64,000 bases of DNA from Kitasatospora fiedleri (GCF_948472415.1 NZ_OX419519.1:3720001-3784000); one strand, 5' to 3'; positions 31,768 to 40,532 are shown, counted from the stretch's first letter. The notes: generated by a model not told the origin, from the letters alone. Numbers and translations are program-made.

Positions 31768-31789
31768 CCTGACGCGACGTGAGGGTCAA
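31768..31789 (-). promoter_or_regulatory. MerR-type operator and -35 box
   Basis: On the minus strand TTGAC is followed directly by CCTCACGTCGCGTCAGG, a near-palindrome, about 42 bp before the TipA-like start. MerR activators bind such a site in the spacer between -35 and -10. Confidence 0.55.
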
Positions 31790-31838
31790 GCGCGGTCCGC
31801 AGGCGACCGGACGGCGGACGGACGGACGGCCGGCCGGT

Positions 31839-32264
31839 TCAGTCGGCGATGCCGCTCTGCGCGACGACCTTGCCGATCCGCAGCCGGACCAGCAGCTCGC
31901 CCGGGACGCCGTTGCGGGCGGCGTACTCCTCGGCGCGCTGCTCGCCCATGTAGCGGGCGGCGATCCGGCCCGCCCAGTGCCGGACCTGGTCCGGTTCCTC
32001 GCTGACCGTCGCCACGCCCTCGACCAGGACGAACGCGAACGGCGGGCGGTCGTCGTCCACGCACAGCGCGGCCCGGCCGTCGCGGAGCAGGGTGCGGCCC
32101 TTGACGGTGTCCCGGCCGGTGTTGAAGACCAGGTCGTCGCCGTCGAGCAGGAACCAGATCGGGGCGAGGTGCGGGCGGCCGTCGGCCCGGGTGGTGGCGA
32201 GTTTGCCGGTGCGGGTGCCGTGGGCGAGGAAGGCGCGCCACTCGGGCTCGGTCATGGTGGGCAT
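31839..32264 (-). CDS. PPOX-class (pyridoxamine-phosphate-oxidase fold) protein
   Basis: 141 residues, with a compact split-barrel flavin/F420-binding fold: FLAHGTRTGKLATTRADGRPHLAPIWFLL at the start (seen here in part as GKLATTRADGRPHLAPIWF) and FAFVLVEGVATV in the middle. The length and motifs fit the F420-dependent subgroup common in actinobacteria. Substrate unknown; related proteins reduce biliverdin or other conjugated compounds. A further in-frame ATG at 32273 is possible. Gap of 33 bp to the MarR gene, with which it may be co-transcribed. Confidence 0.85.
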   Translation of the reverse strand: MPTMTEPEWRAFLAHGTRTGKLATTRADGRPHLAPIWFLLDGDDLVFNTGRDTVKGRTLLRDGRAALCVDDDRPPFAFVLVEGVATVSEEPDQVRHWAGRIAARYMGEQRAEEYAARNGVPGELLVRLRIGKVVAQSGIAD

Positions 32265-32297
32265 GGCCGCCATCCTCGCAACTCGCCCCGGGGCCGC

Positions 32298-32720
32298 CTA
32301 CTCGGACTCGCCGTAGCGGACCAGGTAGGCGGCGAACCGGTCCAGGTCCTCGTCGCCCCAGGAGGTGAAGCGCTCGGTGAAGGCCCGCCGCCGCTGCTCG
32401 TACGCCTCCGCCAGCAGCTGTTCGCCGGCCGCCGTCAGGTGCAGCAGCTGGCCGCGCTGGTCGTCCGGGTCGGCCTGGCGGCCCAGCAGCCCGAGCCGCT
32501 CCAGCGCGCCGACCTGGCGGCTGACGGTGGACTTGTCGAGCATGAAGTGCGACGCCAGGTCGGCGGCCCGGCAGGAGCCCCGCTCCTTGACCAGGTCGAG
32601 CATGCTGTAGGTGACCAGCGAGAGCTCGGGGTGCAGCTGGGCTGCCTTGTGGCGGGCCCGGCGGGCGAACGCGGTGAGCTCGCGCTGGATGGTCTCCAGC
32701 GCGGCGTCGCGGTCGGGCAT
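32298..32720 (-). CDS. MarR-family regulator
   Basis: 140 residues; GAAGGAGCC precedes the ATG. The winged helix reads LVKERGSCRAADLASHFMLDKSTVSRQVGALERLGLLGRQADPDDQRGQLL (short form here: DKSTVSRQVGALERLG), ideal for MarR proteins. It is followed by a C-terminal dimer helix. The membrane protein gene on its upstream side, transcribed in the same direction, has two GTTG-N7-CAAC palindromes in its promoter. That makes it the probable target, with the MarR protein as a ligand-released repressor. Confidence 0.88.
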   Translation of the reverse strand: MPDRDAALETIQRELTAFARRARHKAAQLHPELSLVTYSMLDLVKERGSCRAADLASHFMLDKSTVSRQVGALERLGLLGRQADPDDQRGQLLHLTAAGEQLLAEAYEQRRRAFTERFTSWGDEDLDRFAAYLVRYGESE

Positions 32721-32773
32721 GGCGTGGCTCCTTCGTCGTGCGGTGTTGCCGACCACGGTAGGGGCAGCCGTGC

Positions 32774-33880
32774 TCAGACGCCGACCGCCTCCTCCATCTC
32801 CTCCTCGGCCGGGTCCTCGGCGGACTCGTCGGCGGACTCCTCGGCGGACTTCGCAGTGGGCTCCGCAGCAGGCTCCTGCCCGGCCGGCCGCCCGGTGGCC
32901 CGGTCCCGGCGGCGCTCGGTGCGGGCGGCCAGGACGAGCAGCGCCGCGCCGGCCGCGAGCCAGCCGAACAGGGTGGCGACGTGGCCGCCGAGCCCGGCCC
33001 GGCCGCCGAAGTAGACGTGGTCGCGGACGCCCTCCAGGAAGCCCGCGCCGTTCCAGAAGGAGTGCAGGGCGCCGTAGAAGCCGTTCTGCAGCTCGGGCTG
33101 GAAGATGCCGCCGGAGCTGGTGAAGTTGAGCATCACGAACAGCGCCATCATGGTGAGCGTGGTCCACCGGCCGAGGAAGGTGTGCAGGGCGGTGCCGATG
33201 GCGACGATGCCCGCCGAGTACAGCCAGCTCATCGCCCAGACGCCGAGCAGCCCGTGGTCCACCAGGTGGAAGACCGGTCCGGCCAGCGCCGTGCCGAGCA
33301 GGCTGACCACCAGCGCCACGCCGAGGCCGAGCAGCGCCCGCACCCGCATCGCCAGCACCGCGCCGGCCGCGCCGAGCACCGCGACCGAGCCGTAGGAGCC
33401 GATGCTGAGCGCCACCAGCAGGAAGAACAGGCCCTGCCCGGTCGGGTCGCCGGCCGGCAGCGGGGTCAGTTCCTGGACGGTCAGCGGCTTGCCCTGGTGG
33501 GCGGCGACCTGGGTGAACACCTTCTCGGCGGCGGTCGCCGAGGTCTCCGAGCCGGCGGTGGCCACCAGCAGGGTGGGCGCGCCGGCGTCCGGCACGTACG
33601 CGGCGGCCAGGTCGCGGTCGAGCAGCCGGTGCCGGGCGGCGTCGGTGTCGGCCACGGTGGTGACGTCCAGTCCGTCGCCGGCCGCGTCCTTCAGGGTCTG
33701 CGCCAGCACCTGGGCCTGCGGGCCCTGCCCGACCACCGCGACCGGCAGCTGGTGCGGGGCGGGGGCGTGGAAGGCGGAGAGGTACGCGATCCCCATGCCC
33801 AGGCACATCAGCAGCGGTGTGACCAGGTGGGTGAGGACGTGCCGCAGGGCGGGGCGGGGCACCGCTGACAGCGAGGACAT
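32774..33880 (-). CDS. YhgE/Pip-like membrane protein
   Basis: 368 residues. One N-terminal membrane segment (HLVTPLLMCLGMGIAYLS) is followed by a periplasmic domain of about 130 residues. Then five more segments fill the C-terminal half, and an acidic, Glu/Ala/Ser-repetitive tail ends the protein (ESADESAEDPAEEEMEE). This matches the ABC-2-like YhgE/Pip layout, involved in export of lipids, toxins or drugs. It starts 160 bp upstream of the MarR gene on the same strand and carries two palindromes in its promoter, so it is probably MarR-controlled. Transport substrate unknown. Confidence 0.8.
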   Translation of the reverse strand: MSSLSAVPRPALRHVLTHLVTPLLMCLGMGIAYLSAFHAPAPHQLPVAVVGQGPQAQVLAQTLKDAAGDGLDVTTVADTDAARHRLLDRDLAAAYVPDAGAPTLLVATAGSETSATAAEKVFTQVAAHQGKPLTVQELTPLPAGDPTGQGLFFLLVALSIGSYGSVAVLGAAGAVLAMRVRALLGLGVALVVSLLGTALAGPVFHLVDHGLLGVWAMSWLYSAGIVAIGTALHTFLGRWTTLTMMALFVMLNFTSSGGIFQPELQNGFYGALHSFWNGAGFLEGVRDHVYFGGRAGLGGHVATLFGWLAAGAALLVLAARTERRRDRATGRPAGQEPAAEPTAKSAEESADESAEDPAEEEMEEAVGV

Positions 33881-33892
33881 CACAGCTCCATG

Positions 33893-33931
33893 GTTGGCAA
33901 GTACAACTAGTATTTGGTTGCACTTTACAAC
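33893..33931. promoter_or_regulatory. Two GTTG-N7-CAAC palindromes, candidate MarR operators
   Basis: GTTGGCAAGTACAAC (33893-33907) and GTTGCACTTTACAAC (33917-33931) are 24 bp apart centre to centre, about two helical turns, and both overlap the probable promoter of the YhgE-like gene. Confidence 0.55.
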
Positions 33932-34063
33932 GCAAGTGTGCTTCGCATCCATCCCCCGCCCCGCCCTGTGGCCCACCTCACCCCGGCGCGACGCCCTCCT
34001 CACCCCCCGACGCGGCACCCTCCTCACCCCCCGGCGCGGGGCCTCACGGCAGGTCGTCGGGCC

Positions 34064-34387
34064 TCACAGCAGGTCGTCGAGCTCCCGCAGCAGCCGGCTC
34101 TTCGCCCGCGCCCCCACCAGCGACCGCACCGGCTCGCCGTCCCGGAACACCATCAGCGTCGGCATCGACAGCACCCCGTACGCGTTCCGGGTCTCCGGGT
34201 TCGCGTCCACGTCCAGCGCCACCACCGCCAGCCGGCCCTCCTGCTCCACCGCCAGCTCCGCCAGCACCGGCGCCAGCTGCCGGCACGGCGGGCACCACTC
34301 GGCGGTGAACTCCACCAGCACCGGCCCCGGGGCCGCCAGCACCTGCTCGGCGAAGTCCCGGTCCGTCACACTGCGCACGCCACCCAT
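34064..34387 (-). CDS. trxA: Thioredoxin
   Basis: 107 residues, the standard thioredoxin size. The active site is W31-C32-P-P-C35 (the usual form is WCGPC, so Gly is replaced by Pro), and the cis-proline motif is SMPTLMVF. It reduces protein disulfides in the cytoplasm. The ATG at 34387 is 5 bp after AGGAGG. It lies 22 bp behind a MerR-type gene with conserved cysteines, so the two form an operon. The WCPPC variant may change its redox potential. Confidence 0.92.
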   Translation of the reverse strand: MGGVRSVTDRDFAEQVLAAPGPVLVEFTAEWCPPCRQLAPVLAELAVEQEGRLAVVALDVDANPETRNAYGVLSMPTLMVFRDGEPVRSLVGARAKSRLLRELDDLL

Positions 34388-34409
34388 CACGTCCTCCTGT
34401 CGGTCGTCG

Positions 34410-34826
34410 TCACTCCTCGGTGCGGACCAGCTCGCAGCGCGGCTGCCCGTCGGCCTCTCCGGCCAGCGCGTCGCGGGCCGCCTCGGCCTGCGCCAGCTGT
34501 CCCGCCAGCACTTCCCGGACCTCGTTCAACCGGGCCACCACGGCGTCCAGTTCGGCCAGCTTCGCCCGGTACACCTCCAGCGAGGCCGGGCACGAGTCAC
34601 CCGCCGGATGACCCGCCCGCAGGCACTCCACGAACGGCCGGGTCTCCTCCAGCTCGAACCCGAAGTCCTGGAGCACCCGGATCTGCCGCAGCAGCCGCAG
34701 GTCCTCCTCGTCGTACGCCCGGTACCCGTTCCCGCCGCGCCGCGCGGGCAGCAGCCCCCGCGACTCGTAGTACCGCAGCGCCCGGGTGGTGGTCCCCGCC
34801 CGCCGTGCCAGCTCGCCGATCCGCAT
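34410..34826 (-). CDS. MerR-family regulator, probably redox-responsive
   Basis: 138 residues. The N-terminal winged helix reads MRIGELARRAGTTTRALRYYESRGLL. The dimer helix region contains ECLRAGHPAGDSCPASL, with a Cys pair 12 residues apart, and a third Cys sits near the C-terminus (QPRCELV). Cysteine-bearing MerR proteins next to thioredoxin genes commonly sense oxidation or thiol-reactive compounds, which fits the operon with trxA here. No typical long-spacer promoter was clearly identified in the 82 bp upstream. Confidence 0.88.
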   Translation of the reverse strand: MRIGELARRAGTTTRALRYYESRGLLPARRGGNGYRAYDEEDLRLLRQIRVLQDFGFELEETRPFVECLRAGHPAGDSCPASLEVYRAKLAELDAVVARLNEVREVLAGQLAQAEAARDALAGEADGQPRCELVRTEE

Positions 34827-34908
34827 GCCACGACGCTAGACCTTCACCCCGGCGTCAACGCCAGCCCCTTCCGCTGTCGGCCCCCGCGGTGATCGTTACG
34901 CTCGCCCG

Positions 34909-35709
34909 ATGACCGAACCGACCACGGCCCTGCTCGCGGCCTACGACGAGCACATGCGCGGCCTCGGCGCCCGCGCCGAGGGCGAGACCCACGAGAGCGA
35001 CGGCCCGCTGCTGCGCAAGTACGGCGGCTTCCGCGGCTTCGTCACCTCGCCCCGCCCCGACCTCGGCCTGCGCGGCGACGAACTCGACGCACTCATCGCC
35101 CGCCAGCGCGAGTTCTTCGCCGCCCGCGGCGAGGCGGTCGAGTGGAAGACCCGCGGCCACGACCTCCCCGCCGACCTCCCGGACCGGCTGGCCGCCGCCG
35201 GATTCGTCGCCGAGGAACCGGAGACCGTCCTGATCGGCCTCGCCGCCGAACTCGCCACCCCCACCCCCGCGCCCGAGGGCGTCACCCTGCGCCCGGCCAC
35301 CACCGCCGCGGACATGCGGCGGATCGCCGCGCTGGAGAGCGAGGTCTGGGGCGAGGACTGGTCCTGGCTGGCCGACGACCTCACCGCCCGCGCGGGCGAC
35401 GCCGAGGGCTTCCTCGTCCTGGTCGCCGAGACCGATGCGCCCCGCCCCGAGCTGGTCTCGGCCGCCTGGCTCACCCGCACCCCCGGCACCGGGTTCGGCG
35501 GCCTGTGGGGCGGCTCCACCCTGGCCGCCTGGCGCGGCCGCGGCATCTACCGCTCGCTGGTCGCCCACCGCGCCCGCTGGGCCCTCGACCACGGCATCCG
35601 CCACCTCCAGGTGGACGCCTCCCCCGACAGCACGCCCATCCTGCGCCGCCTGGGCATGCACCCCGTCACGACCACCACCCCGTACGTCTGGACCCCGCCC
35701 GCCGCCTGA
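34909..35709 (+). CDS. GNAT-family N-acetyltransferase
   Basis: 266 residues. The C-terminal half is a GNAT domain: LVSAAWLTRTPGTGFGGLWGGSTLAAWRGRGIYRSLVAHRARWA (key part GRGIYRSLV is the acetyl-CoA pyrophosphate loop) followed by LQVDASPDSTPILRRLGM. The N-terminal half is poorly conserved and may be a degenerate second GNAT unit. It acetylates an unknown small substrate using acetyl-CoA. It is divergent from the MerR/trxA operon with only 82 bp between them. Confidence 0.85.
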   Translation: MTEPTTALLAAYDEHMRGLGARAEGETHESDGPLLRKYGGFRGFVTSPRPDLGLRGDELDALIARQREFFAARGEAVEWKTRGHDLPADLPDRLAAAGFVAEEPETVLIGLAAELATPTPAPEGVTLRPATTAADMRRIAALESEVWGEDWSWLADDLTARAGDAEGFLVLVAETDAPRPELVSAAWLTRTPGTGFGGLWGGSTLAAWRGRGIYRSLVAHRARWALDHGIRHLQVDASPDSTPILRRLGMHPVTTTTPYVWTPPAA

Positions 35710-35915
35710 CCCCGCCACCCGCCCACCCACCACCCACCACCCGGCGCGCGGCAGCGGGGGCACCGCGCGCGGCGGGCGGCGGCTCGGCGGCTCGGCGAGC
35801 GGCTCGGGAAGATTTCCGCGGAGAAGTTCCGGCAGCATGTAGAGAACCCGCTCCCCCGCTCCGACCACTGGACGCAAGCACGACACCGCACGAACGAACC
35901 GAGGAAGTGGTCCCC

Positions 35916-36269
35916 GTGAAGTACCTGCTGATGACGTACGGAAACCAGGAGAAGTGGGACTCGCTGCCGGCCGAGGGCTGGACCGAGGCGATCGCCCAGC
36001 AGGACGCGTTCAACAAGCGCTACCAGGAGAGCGGCGAGCTGATCGGCGCGTACGGGCTGAACGACGCCGCGACCTGCCGGATGGTGGGGCGGAAGGACGG
36101 GCTGCCGGTGGTCAGCGACGGCCCCTACCTGGAGACCAAGGAGTACATGGCGAGCTTCTACCTGCTCGACGTCGACAGCGACGAGCGGGCGCTGGAGATC
36201 GCCGCCGACATGCCGTGGGCCGACCGGGAGCCGGTGGAGCTGTGGCCGATCCTGCACGAGGCCAAGTGA
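35916..36269 (+). CDS. YCII/DGPF-domain protein
   Basis: 117 residues from a GTG; GAGGAA lies 9 bp upstream (a GTG at 35907 is the alternative). It has the YCII fold with the hallmark DGPYLETKEYMASFYLLDVDS region and the YLLMTYGN start. Proteins of this type are regularly encoded next to ECF42 sigma factors and are thought to be part of that stress response, although their biochemical role is unclear. Its stop codon overlaps the start of the sigma gene by 4 bp (GTGA), so the two are translationally coupled. Confidence 0.88.
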   Translation: MKYLLMTYGNQEKWDSLPAEGWTEAIAQQDAFNKRYQESGELIGAYGLNDAATCRMVGRKDGLPVVSDGPYLETKEYMASFYLLDVDSDERALEIAADMPWADREPVELWPILHEAK

Positions 36270-37507
36270 GTCCGACCGCTCCGGCCGACCAGGACCTGCT
36301 GCGCGCGCTCGCGCCGCAGGTCCTGGCGGCGCTGCTGCACCGCCACGCCGGCGCCTTCGACGCCTGCGAGGACGCGGTGCAGGAGGCGCTGCTCGCGGCG
36401 GCCGAGCAGTGGCCGCGGGAGGGCCGCCCGGCCAACCCGCGCGGCTGGCTGGTGACGGTGGCCGCGCGCCGGCTGGTGGACCTGGTCCGGGCCGACCGGG
36501 CCCGCCGGGAGCGGGAGGAGCGGCTGTTCCTGGCGACCCCGCAGTCCGAGCTGCTGGGCCGCCCGGCGGACGCCGACCCCGACGCGGACCGGGACGACTC
36601 GCTGGCCCTGCTGTTCCTGTGCTGCCACCCCGCGCTGACCGCGCCGAGCCGGATCGCGCTGACGCTGCGCGCGGTCGGCGGCCTGAGCACCGCGCAGATC
36701 GCGGCGGCGTTCCTGGTGCCGGAGGCGACGATGGCGCAGCGGATCAGCCGCGCCAAGCAGACCATCCGCGCCTCCGGGCTGCCGTTCGCGCTCCCGGCCC
36801 CGGCCGAGGCGGACGGGCGGCTGCGCGAGGTGCTCCAGGTGCTCTACCTGGTCTTCAACGAGGGCTACACCGCCACCGCGGGCCGCGACCTGACCTCCCC
36901 CCGGCTGTCCGAGGAGGCGATCCGGCTGACCCGGCTGCTGCACCGGCTGCTGCCGCAGGACGCGGAGGTGATGGGCCTGCTGGCGCTGATGCTGCTGACC
37001 GACGCCCGGCGCCCGGCCCGGACCGGCCCGGGCGGCGAGCTGGTGCCGCTGGCCGAGCAGGACCGCGGCCGGTGGGACGCGGCGGCGATCGCGGAGGGCA
37101 CCGCCCTGGTCGAACGGGCCCTGCCGGCCGGCCGGGTGGGCCCGTACCAGTTGCAGGCGGCGATCGCGGCCCTGCACGACGAGGCGCCGGACGTGGCGGC
37201 CACCGACTGGCCGCAGATCCTGGCCCTGTACGACCTGCTGCTCCGGGTCGCCCCCGGCCCGGTGCCCGCGCTGAACCGGGCCGTGGCCCTGGCCGAGGTG
37301 CACGGACCGGATCTCGCGCTCAAGGAACTCGACCTCCTGGCAAGCGAGTTGGACCGCCACCACCGCTACCACGCGGTCCGCGCCGAACTCCTCGCCCGCA
37401 CCGGCGACCCCGCCGCGGCCGCCACCGCCTTCCGCCGCGCCGCCGCCCTGGCCCCCACCCTCCCGGAACGCCGCCACCTCAGCGAACGCGCCGGCGCCCT
37501 CTCCTGA
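36266..37507 (+). CDS. ECF42-type sigma factor with C-terminal helical domain
   Basis: 413 residues. Region 2 spans about residues 20-85 (DACEDAVQEALLAAAEQWP, NPRGWLVTVAARRLVDL). Region 4 is about 125-180 (LSTAQIAAAFLVPEATMAQRISRAK). The remaining 230 residues are the long alpha-helical C-terminal extension (VLYLVFNEGYTAT...) that defines ECF42. It stands in for a classical anti-sigma and is thought to control activity. It overlaps the YCII gene by 4 bp, the known genomic signature of this group. The inducing signal is unknown. Confidence 0.92.
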   Translation: MSPTAPADQDLLRALAPQVLAALLHRHAGAFDACEDAVQEALLAAAEQWPREGRPANPRGWLVTVAARRLVDLVRADRARREREERLFLATPQSELLGRPADADPDADRDDSLALLFLCCHPALTAPSRIALTLRAVGGLSTAQIAAAFLVPEATMAQRISRAKQTIRASGLPFALPAPAEADGRLREVLQVLYLVFNEGYTATAGRDLTSPRLSEEAIRLTRLLHRLLPQDAEVMGLLALMLLTDARRPARTGPGGELVPLAEQDRGRWDAAAIAEGTALVERALPAGRVGPYQLQAAIAALHDEAPDVAATDWPQILALYDLLLRVAPGPVPALNRAVALAEVHGPDLALKELDLLASELDRHHRYHAVRAELLARTGDPAAAATAFRRAAALAPTLPERRHLSERAGALS

Positions 37508-37579
37508 GCGCTCCGCCGGGGCGTCCCCGCAGCCGGGCGGCCGGGCCGCCCGCCCGGCCGGGTCGCTCAGCCGGGCCGC

Positions 37580-38779
37580 TCAGCCGCCGACCGCGACGGC
37601 GACCGCCGCGTCGATCGCGCCGTAGAGCTCGGAGCGCAGGCCGAGGCGGCTGGTCCGGATGTCGACGGCCTCGGCCACGGCGGGCTGGGCGTAGCGGTCG
37701 ACGGATTCGCGGATGCCGTGGACGAGGGGGGCGCCGGTCTGGCCGAGTTCGCCGCCGATGACGATGGCGGCGGGGTTGAGGCAGTTGACCAGGTCGGCGA
37801 GGACGCGGCCGATGGTGCGGCCGGCTTCGCCGATCACGCGGGCGGCGGCGGGGATGTCGGCGAGCCGGTCGAGCGGCGGGAGGTCGACGTGTTCGCCGGG
37901 GCGGGCGCCGGGGGCGAGGACGTGGGCCAGCCGGCGGCGGACCTCGGTGATGGAGACGACGGACTCCAGGCAGCCGCGGTTGCCGCAGCGGCACCAGGTG
38001 CCGGTGTCGGGGAGCTGGATGTGGCCGATCTCGCCGGAGATGCCGCTGGCGCCGCGGTAGAGGCGTCCGTCGAGCAGGAGTCCGGCGCCGATGCCGGTGG
38101 ACGCCTTGACGTAGATCAGGTCGTTGACGGTGCCGCCGGTGCCGTGGGCGCGTTCGCCGCGGGCGCCCATCTCGGCGTCGTTGCCGACGGTGACGGGGCG
38201 GCCGAAGACCCGGCCGAGTTCGGCGGCGGGGTCCATGCCGATCCACTGGGAGAGGGTGGAGGGGGCGCGGACCACGTTGGTGCGGGTGTCGAGGGCGCCG
38301 GGGATGCCGGCGGCGATCGCGGTGATCCCGTCGAGGCGGTGTCCGGCGGCGTCGAGGGCCTGTCCGGCGAGCGTCTCGGCGGCCTGGAGGACCTCGCGCG
38401 GGTGGTTGTCGACGTCGAGGTGGGCGGTGGCCTCGCCGAGGACGGTGCCGGAGGTGTCGGCGACGGCGGCGGTGAGGTGGGTGTGGCCGAAGTCGAAGGC
38501 GAGCACCAGGGCGTGCGCGCGGCGCAGGCTGACGGCGGCGGCGCGGCGTCCGCGTCCGGCGGCGGGCGGGCCGGCGGCGGCGGTGGTGGTGGCGTCCTCG
38601 CTGACGAGCCCCTCGTCGAGCAGGTCGGTGACGGCGCTGCTGACGGCGGAGCGGGAGAGCCCGGTGAGCCGGCTGATCTCGGCGCGGCTGAGCGTGCCGT
38701 GCTCGCCGAGGACGGCGAGCAGGGTGGCCCGGGTGCGCAGGCGGCGGGCCGAGGGGGCCGGGGCGGCGGGGGCTGTCAT
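37580..38779 (-). CDS. ROK-family transcriptional regulator
   Basis: 399 residues. A winged helix (LSRAEISRLTGLSRSAVSSAVTDLLDEGL, about residues 30-60) precedes an ASKHA sugar-kinase-like fold with VLAFDFGHTHL, GITAIAAGIPG, and the ROK zinc motif CRCGNRGCLE. The kinase residues seem relaxed, as in XylR/NagC-type repressors that only bind sugar. A CUT2 sugar ABC operon lies 0.4 kb away on the same strand, so it is a likely regulator of that uptake system. Confidence 0.9.
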   Translation of the reverse strand: MTAPAAPAPSARRLRTRATLLAVLGEHGTLSRAEISRLTGLSRSAVSSAVTDLLDEGLVSEDATTTAAAGPPAAGRGRRAAAVSLRRAHALVLAFDFGHTHLTAAVADTSGTVLGEATAHLDVDNHPREVLQAAETLAGQALDAAGHRLDGITAIAAGIPGALDTRTNVVRAPSTLSQWIGMDPAAELGRVFGRPVTVGNDAEMGARGERAHGTGGTVNDLIYVKASTGIGAGLLLDGRLYRGASGISGEIGHIQLPDTGTWCRCGNRGCLESVVSITEVRRRLAHVLAPGARPGEHVDLPPLDRLADIPAAARVIGEAGRTIGRVLADLVNCLNPAAIVIGGELGQTGAPLVHGIRESVDRYAQPAVAEAVDIRTSRLGLRSELYGAIDAAVAVAVGG

Positions 38780-38850
38780 GCACGGAACGGTAGCGGACTC
38801 TCCCCTCAATTTCACCGCTGAACGGATTATTTGACAGCCTGCTCGTCCTC

Positions 38851-38879
38851 TTGACGGACGAATTGGCCTATACCTATGG
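38851..38879 (+). promoter_or_regulatory. Candidate promoter with TTGACG box
   Basis: TTGACG, a 17-bp spacer and CTATGG lie about 60 bp before the small gene at 38941. The spacer and -10 area contain TGGCCTATACC and TGGTCTAG half-sites that recall sugar-regulator operators. Confidence 0.35.
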
Positions 38880-38940
38880 TCTAGGGCAGTAGCAACACCT
38901 CATGTGCCGGTACGTGGGACGCGCCGGGAGAGGAAGGCCG

Positions 38941-39168
38941 ATGAACGCCATCCAGAGCCGTCATCGCTGGTGCGTCGAGATACCGCACGCCAACGAGATC
39001 CGCTCCGGCCGCCACCTGTTCATCGTGGACGCCGCCGCCGAGGAGGACGCCCGCCAGGAGGCGATCGAACGCGCCGAATCGGCCGAGGCCCGCAGACACC
39101 GGCGCGACGCCGACCTGGACCTGGCCCAGGTCACCGTGGTCCACCTGGGACTGCTCCGCACGCACTGA
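38941..39168 (+). CDS. Small hypothetical protein
   Basis: 75 residues; GAGAGGAAGG precedes the ATG. The N-terminal half is beta-like (HRWCVEIPHANEIRSGRHLFIVDA) and the second half a charged helix (EEDARQEAIERAESAEARRHRRDAD) ending in a strand (AQVTVVHLGLL). No signal peptide, membrane segment or Cys cluster. It is divergent from the ROK gene and convergent with the sugar permease. I do not recognise a function. Confidence 0.65.
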   Translation: MNAIQSRHRWCVEIPHANEIRSGRHLFIVDAAAEEDARQEAIERAESAEARRHRRDADLDLAQVTVVHLGLLRTH

Positions 39169-39212
39169 TCCCCCGACGGCCCGCCGGCCGCCGGGGGATC
39201 CGCCGTCGCGCC

Positions 39213-40532
39213 TCAGGCCCGCCCGGCCGACTTCTGGGTCCGCCGCGCCAGCGAGTCGATCACCACCGCGGCCAGCAGCACCGCACCGGTGATCATGAAC
39301 TGGATCGCGTTGCTCAGCCCCTGGATGTTCATCCCGGACTGGATCGAGCCGATCACCAGCGCACCGAGCAGCGCCGACCAGGTCGAACCGCGCCCGCCGA
39401 ACAGGCTGGTGCCGCCGATCACGGCCGCCGCGATGGCGTTCATCAGCAGGTTGCCCCCGCCGGAGGTCTGCGAGGCCGACTGGATCTGCGCGGCCAGGAA
39501 CAGGCCGCCGATCGCCGCCATGGTGGAACAGATCATGAAGACGGTGATCCGCACCAGGGACACGTTGATGCCGGCCCGCCGGGCGCCCTCGATGTTCCCG
39601 CCCAGCGCGAACACCTTCCGCCCGTACGGGGTGCGGCGCAGCACGAACTCCAGCACCACCACGAAGACCACGAAGACCAGCAGCGCCAGCGGCAGCCCCT
39701 TGTAGCGGTTGAGCGTCCAGGCCACCAGGAACCCGACCACGGCCAGCGCCGCGCTGCGCACCAGGATGTCGGTGAGCGCCCGGTAGGGGACGCCGGCCGC
39801 CCGCCGCCGCCGGGCGTCCAGCAGCGAGGAGCCGAGGAACAGCACCACGCCGGCCGCCGCCAGTCCGTAGGCGGCGATCTGCTGCCCGTAGATGGTGGAA
39901 TACAGCCGCGAGACGATGTCCTTGCCGGACAGGTTGACGGTGCCGCTGGCGCCCAGGACCTGGAGCATCAGGCCGTTCCAGCCGAGGTTGCCGGCCAGCG
40001 TCACGACGAACGCCGGGACGCCGACCTTGGCGAAGAACAGGCCCTGCACCAGGCCGACCACCGCGCCGCCGACGATCGCGGACAGCAGCGCCAGCCACTG
40101 GTTGACGCCGTGCGTGACGTTCATGACCGCGAAGATCGCCGCGCACAGGCCGCTGACCGAGCCGACCGACAGGTCGATCTCGCCGAGCAGCAGCACGAAC
40201 ACCACGCCCAGCGCGATCATGCCGGTGCCGACGATCTGCTGGGAGAGGTTGGACAGGTTCTGCGCCGACAGGAAGCTGCTGTTCAGCGAGCCGAACACGG
40301 CCCAGATGACGATCAGCGCGACCACCACCGGGGCCGAGCCCAGCTCGCCGCTGGTCAGCCGCCGCCGGAACTCGATCAGGTAGCCCTTGAGGCCCTCCTG
40401 CCGGACGATCAGCCGCGGGTCGACGGCCGGGGTGGCCTCCGCGGCCACCGGGACGGGCGCGTTGACGCCGCCGGTCGGCATGGCGTCCTCGGGCAGCCGG
40501 TGGTGTTCGGGCTCCGGGGTGTCCCCGCTCAT
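39213..40532 (-). CDS. CUT2-family sugar ABC transporter permease
   Basis: 439 residues with about ten membrane segments. The XylH/RbsC-type signature is present: LLGEIDLSVGSVSGL, GVPAFVVTLAGNLGWNGLML and GGTSLFGGRGS near the end. An N-terminal cytoplasmic extension of about 55 residues is longer than usual. Its ATG overlaps the stop of the ATPase gene by 4 bp (ATGA), so subunit synthesis is coupled. It forms the channel for a monosaccharide such as xylose or ribose; the substrate is not certain. Confidence 0.92.
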   Translation of the reverse strand: MSGDTPEPEHHRLPEDAMPTGGVNAPVPVAAEATPAVDPRLIVRQEGLKGYLIEFRRRLTSGELGSAPVVVALIVIWAVFGSLNSSFLSAQNLSNLSQQIVGTGMIALGVVFVLLLGEIDLSVGSVSGLCAAIFAVMNVTHGVNQWLALLSAIVGGAVVGLVQGLFFAKVGVPAFVVTLAGNLGWNGLMLQVLGASGTVNLSGKDIVSRLYSTIYGQQIAAYGLAAAGVVLFLGSSLLDARRRRAAGVPYRALTDILVRSAALAVVGFLVAWTLNRYKGLPLALLVFVVFVVVLEFVLRRTPYGRKVFALGGNIEGARRAGINVSLVRITVFMICSTMAAIGGLFLAAQIQSASQTSGGGNLLMNAIAAAVIGGTSLFGGRGSTWSALLGALVIGSIQSGMNIQGLSNAIQFMITGAVLLAAVVIDSLARRTQKSAGRA

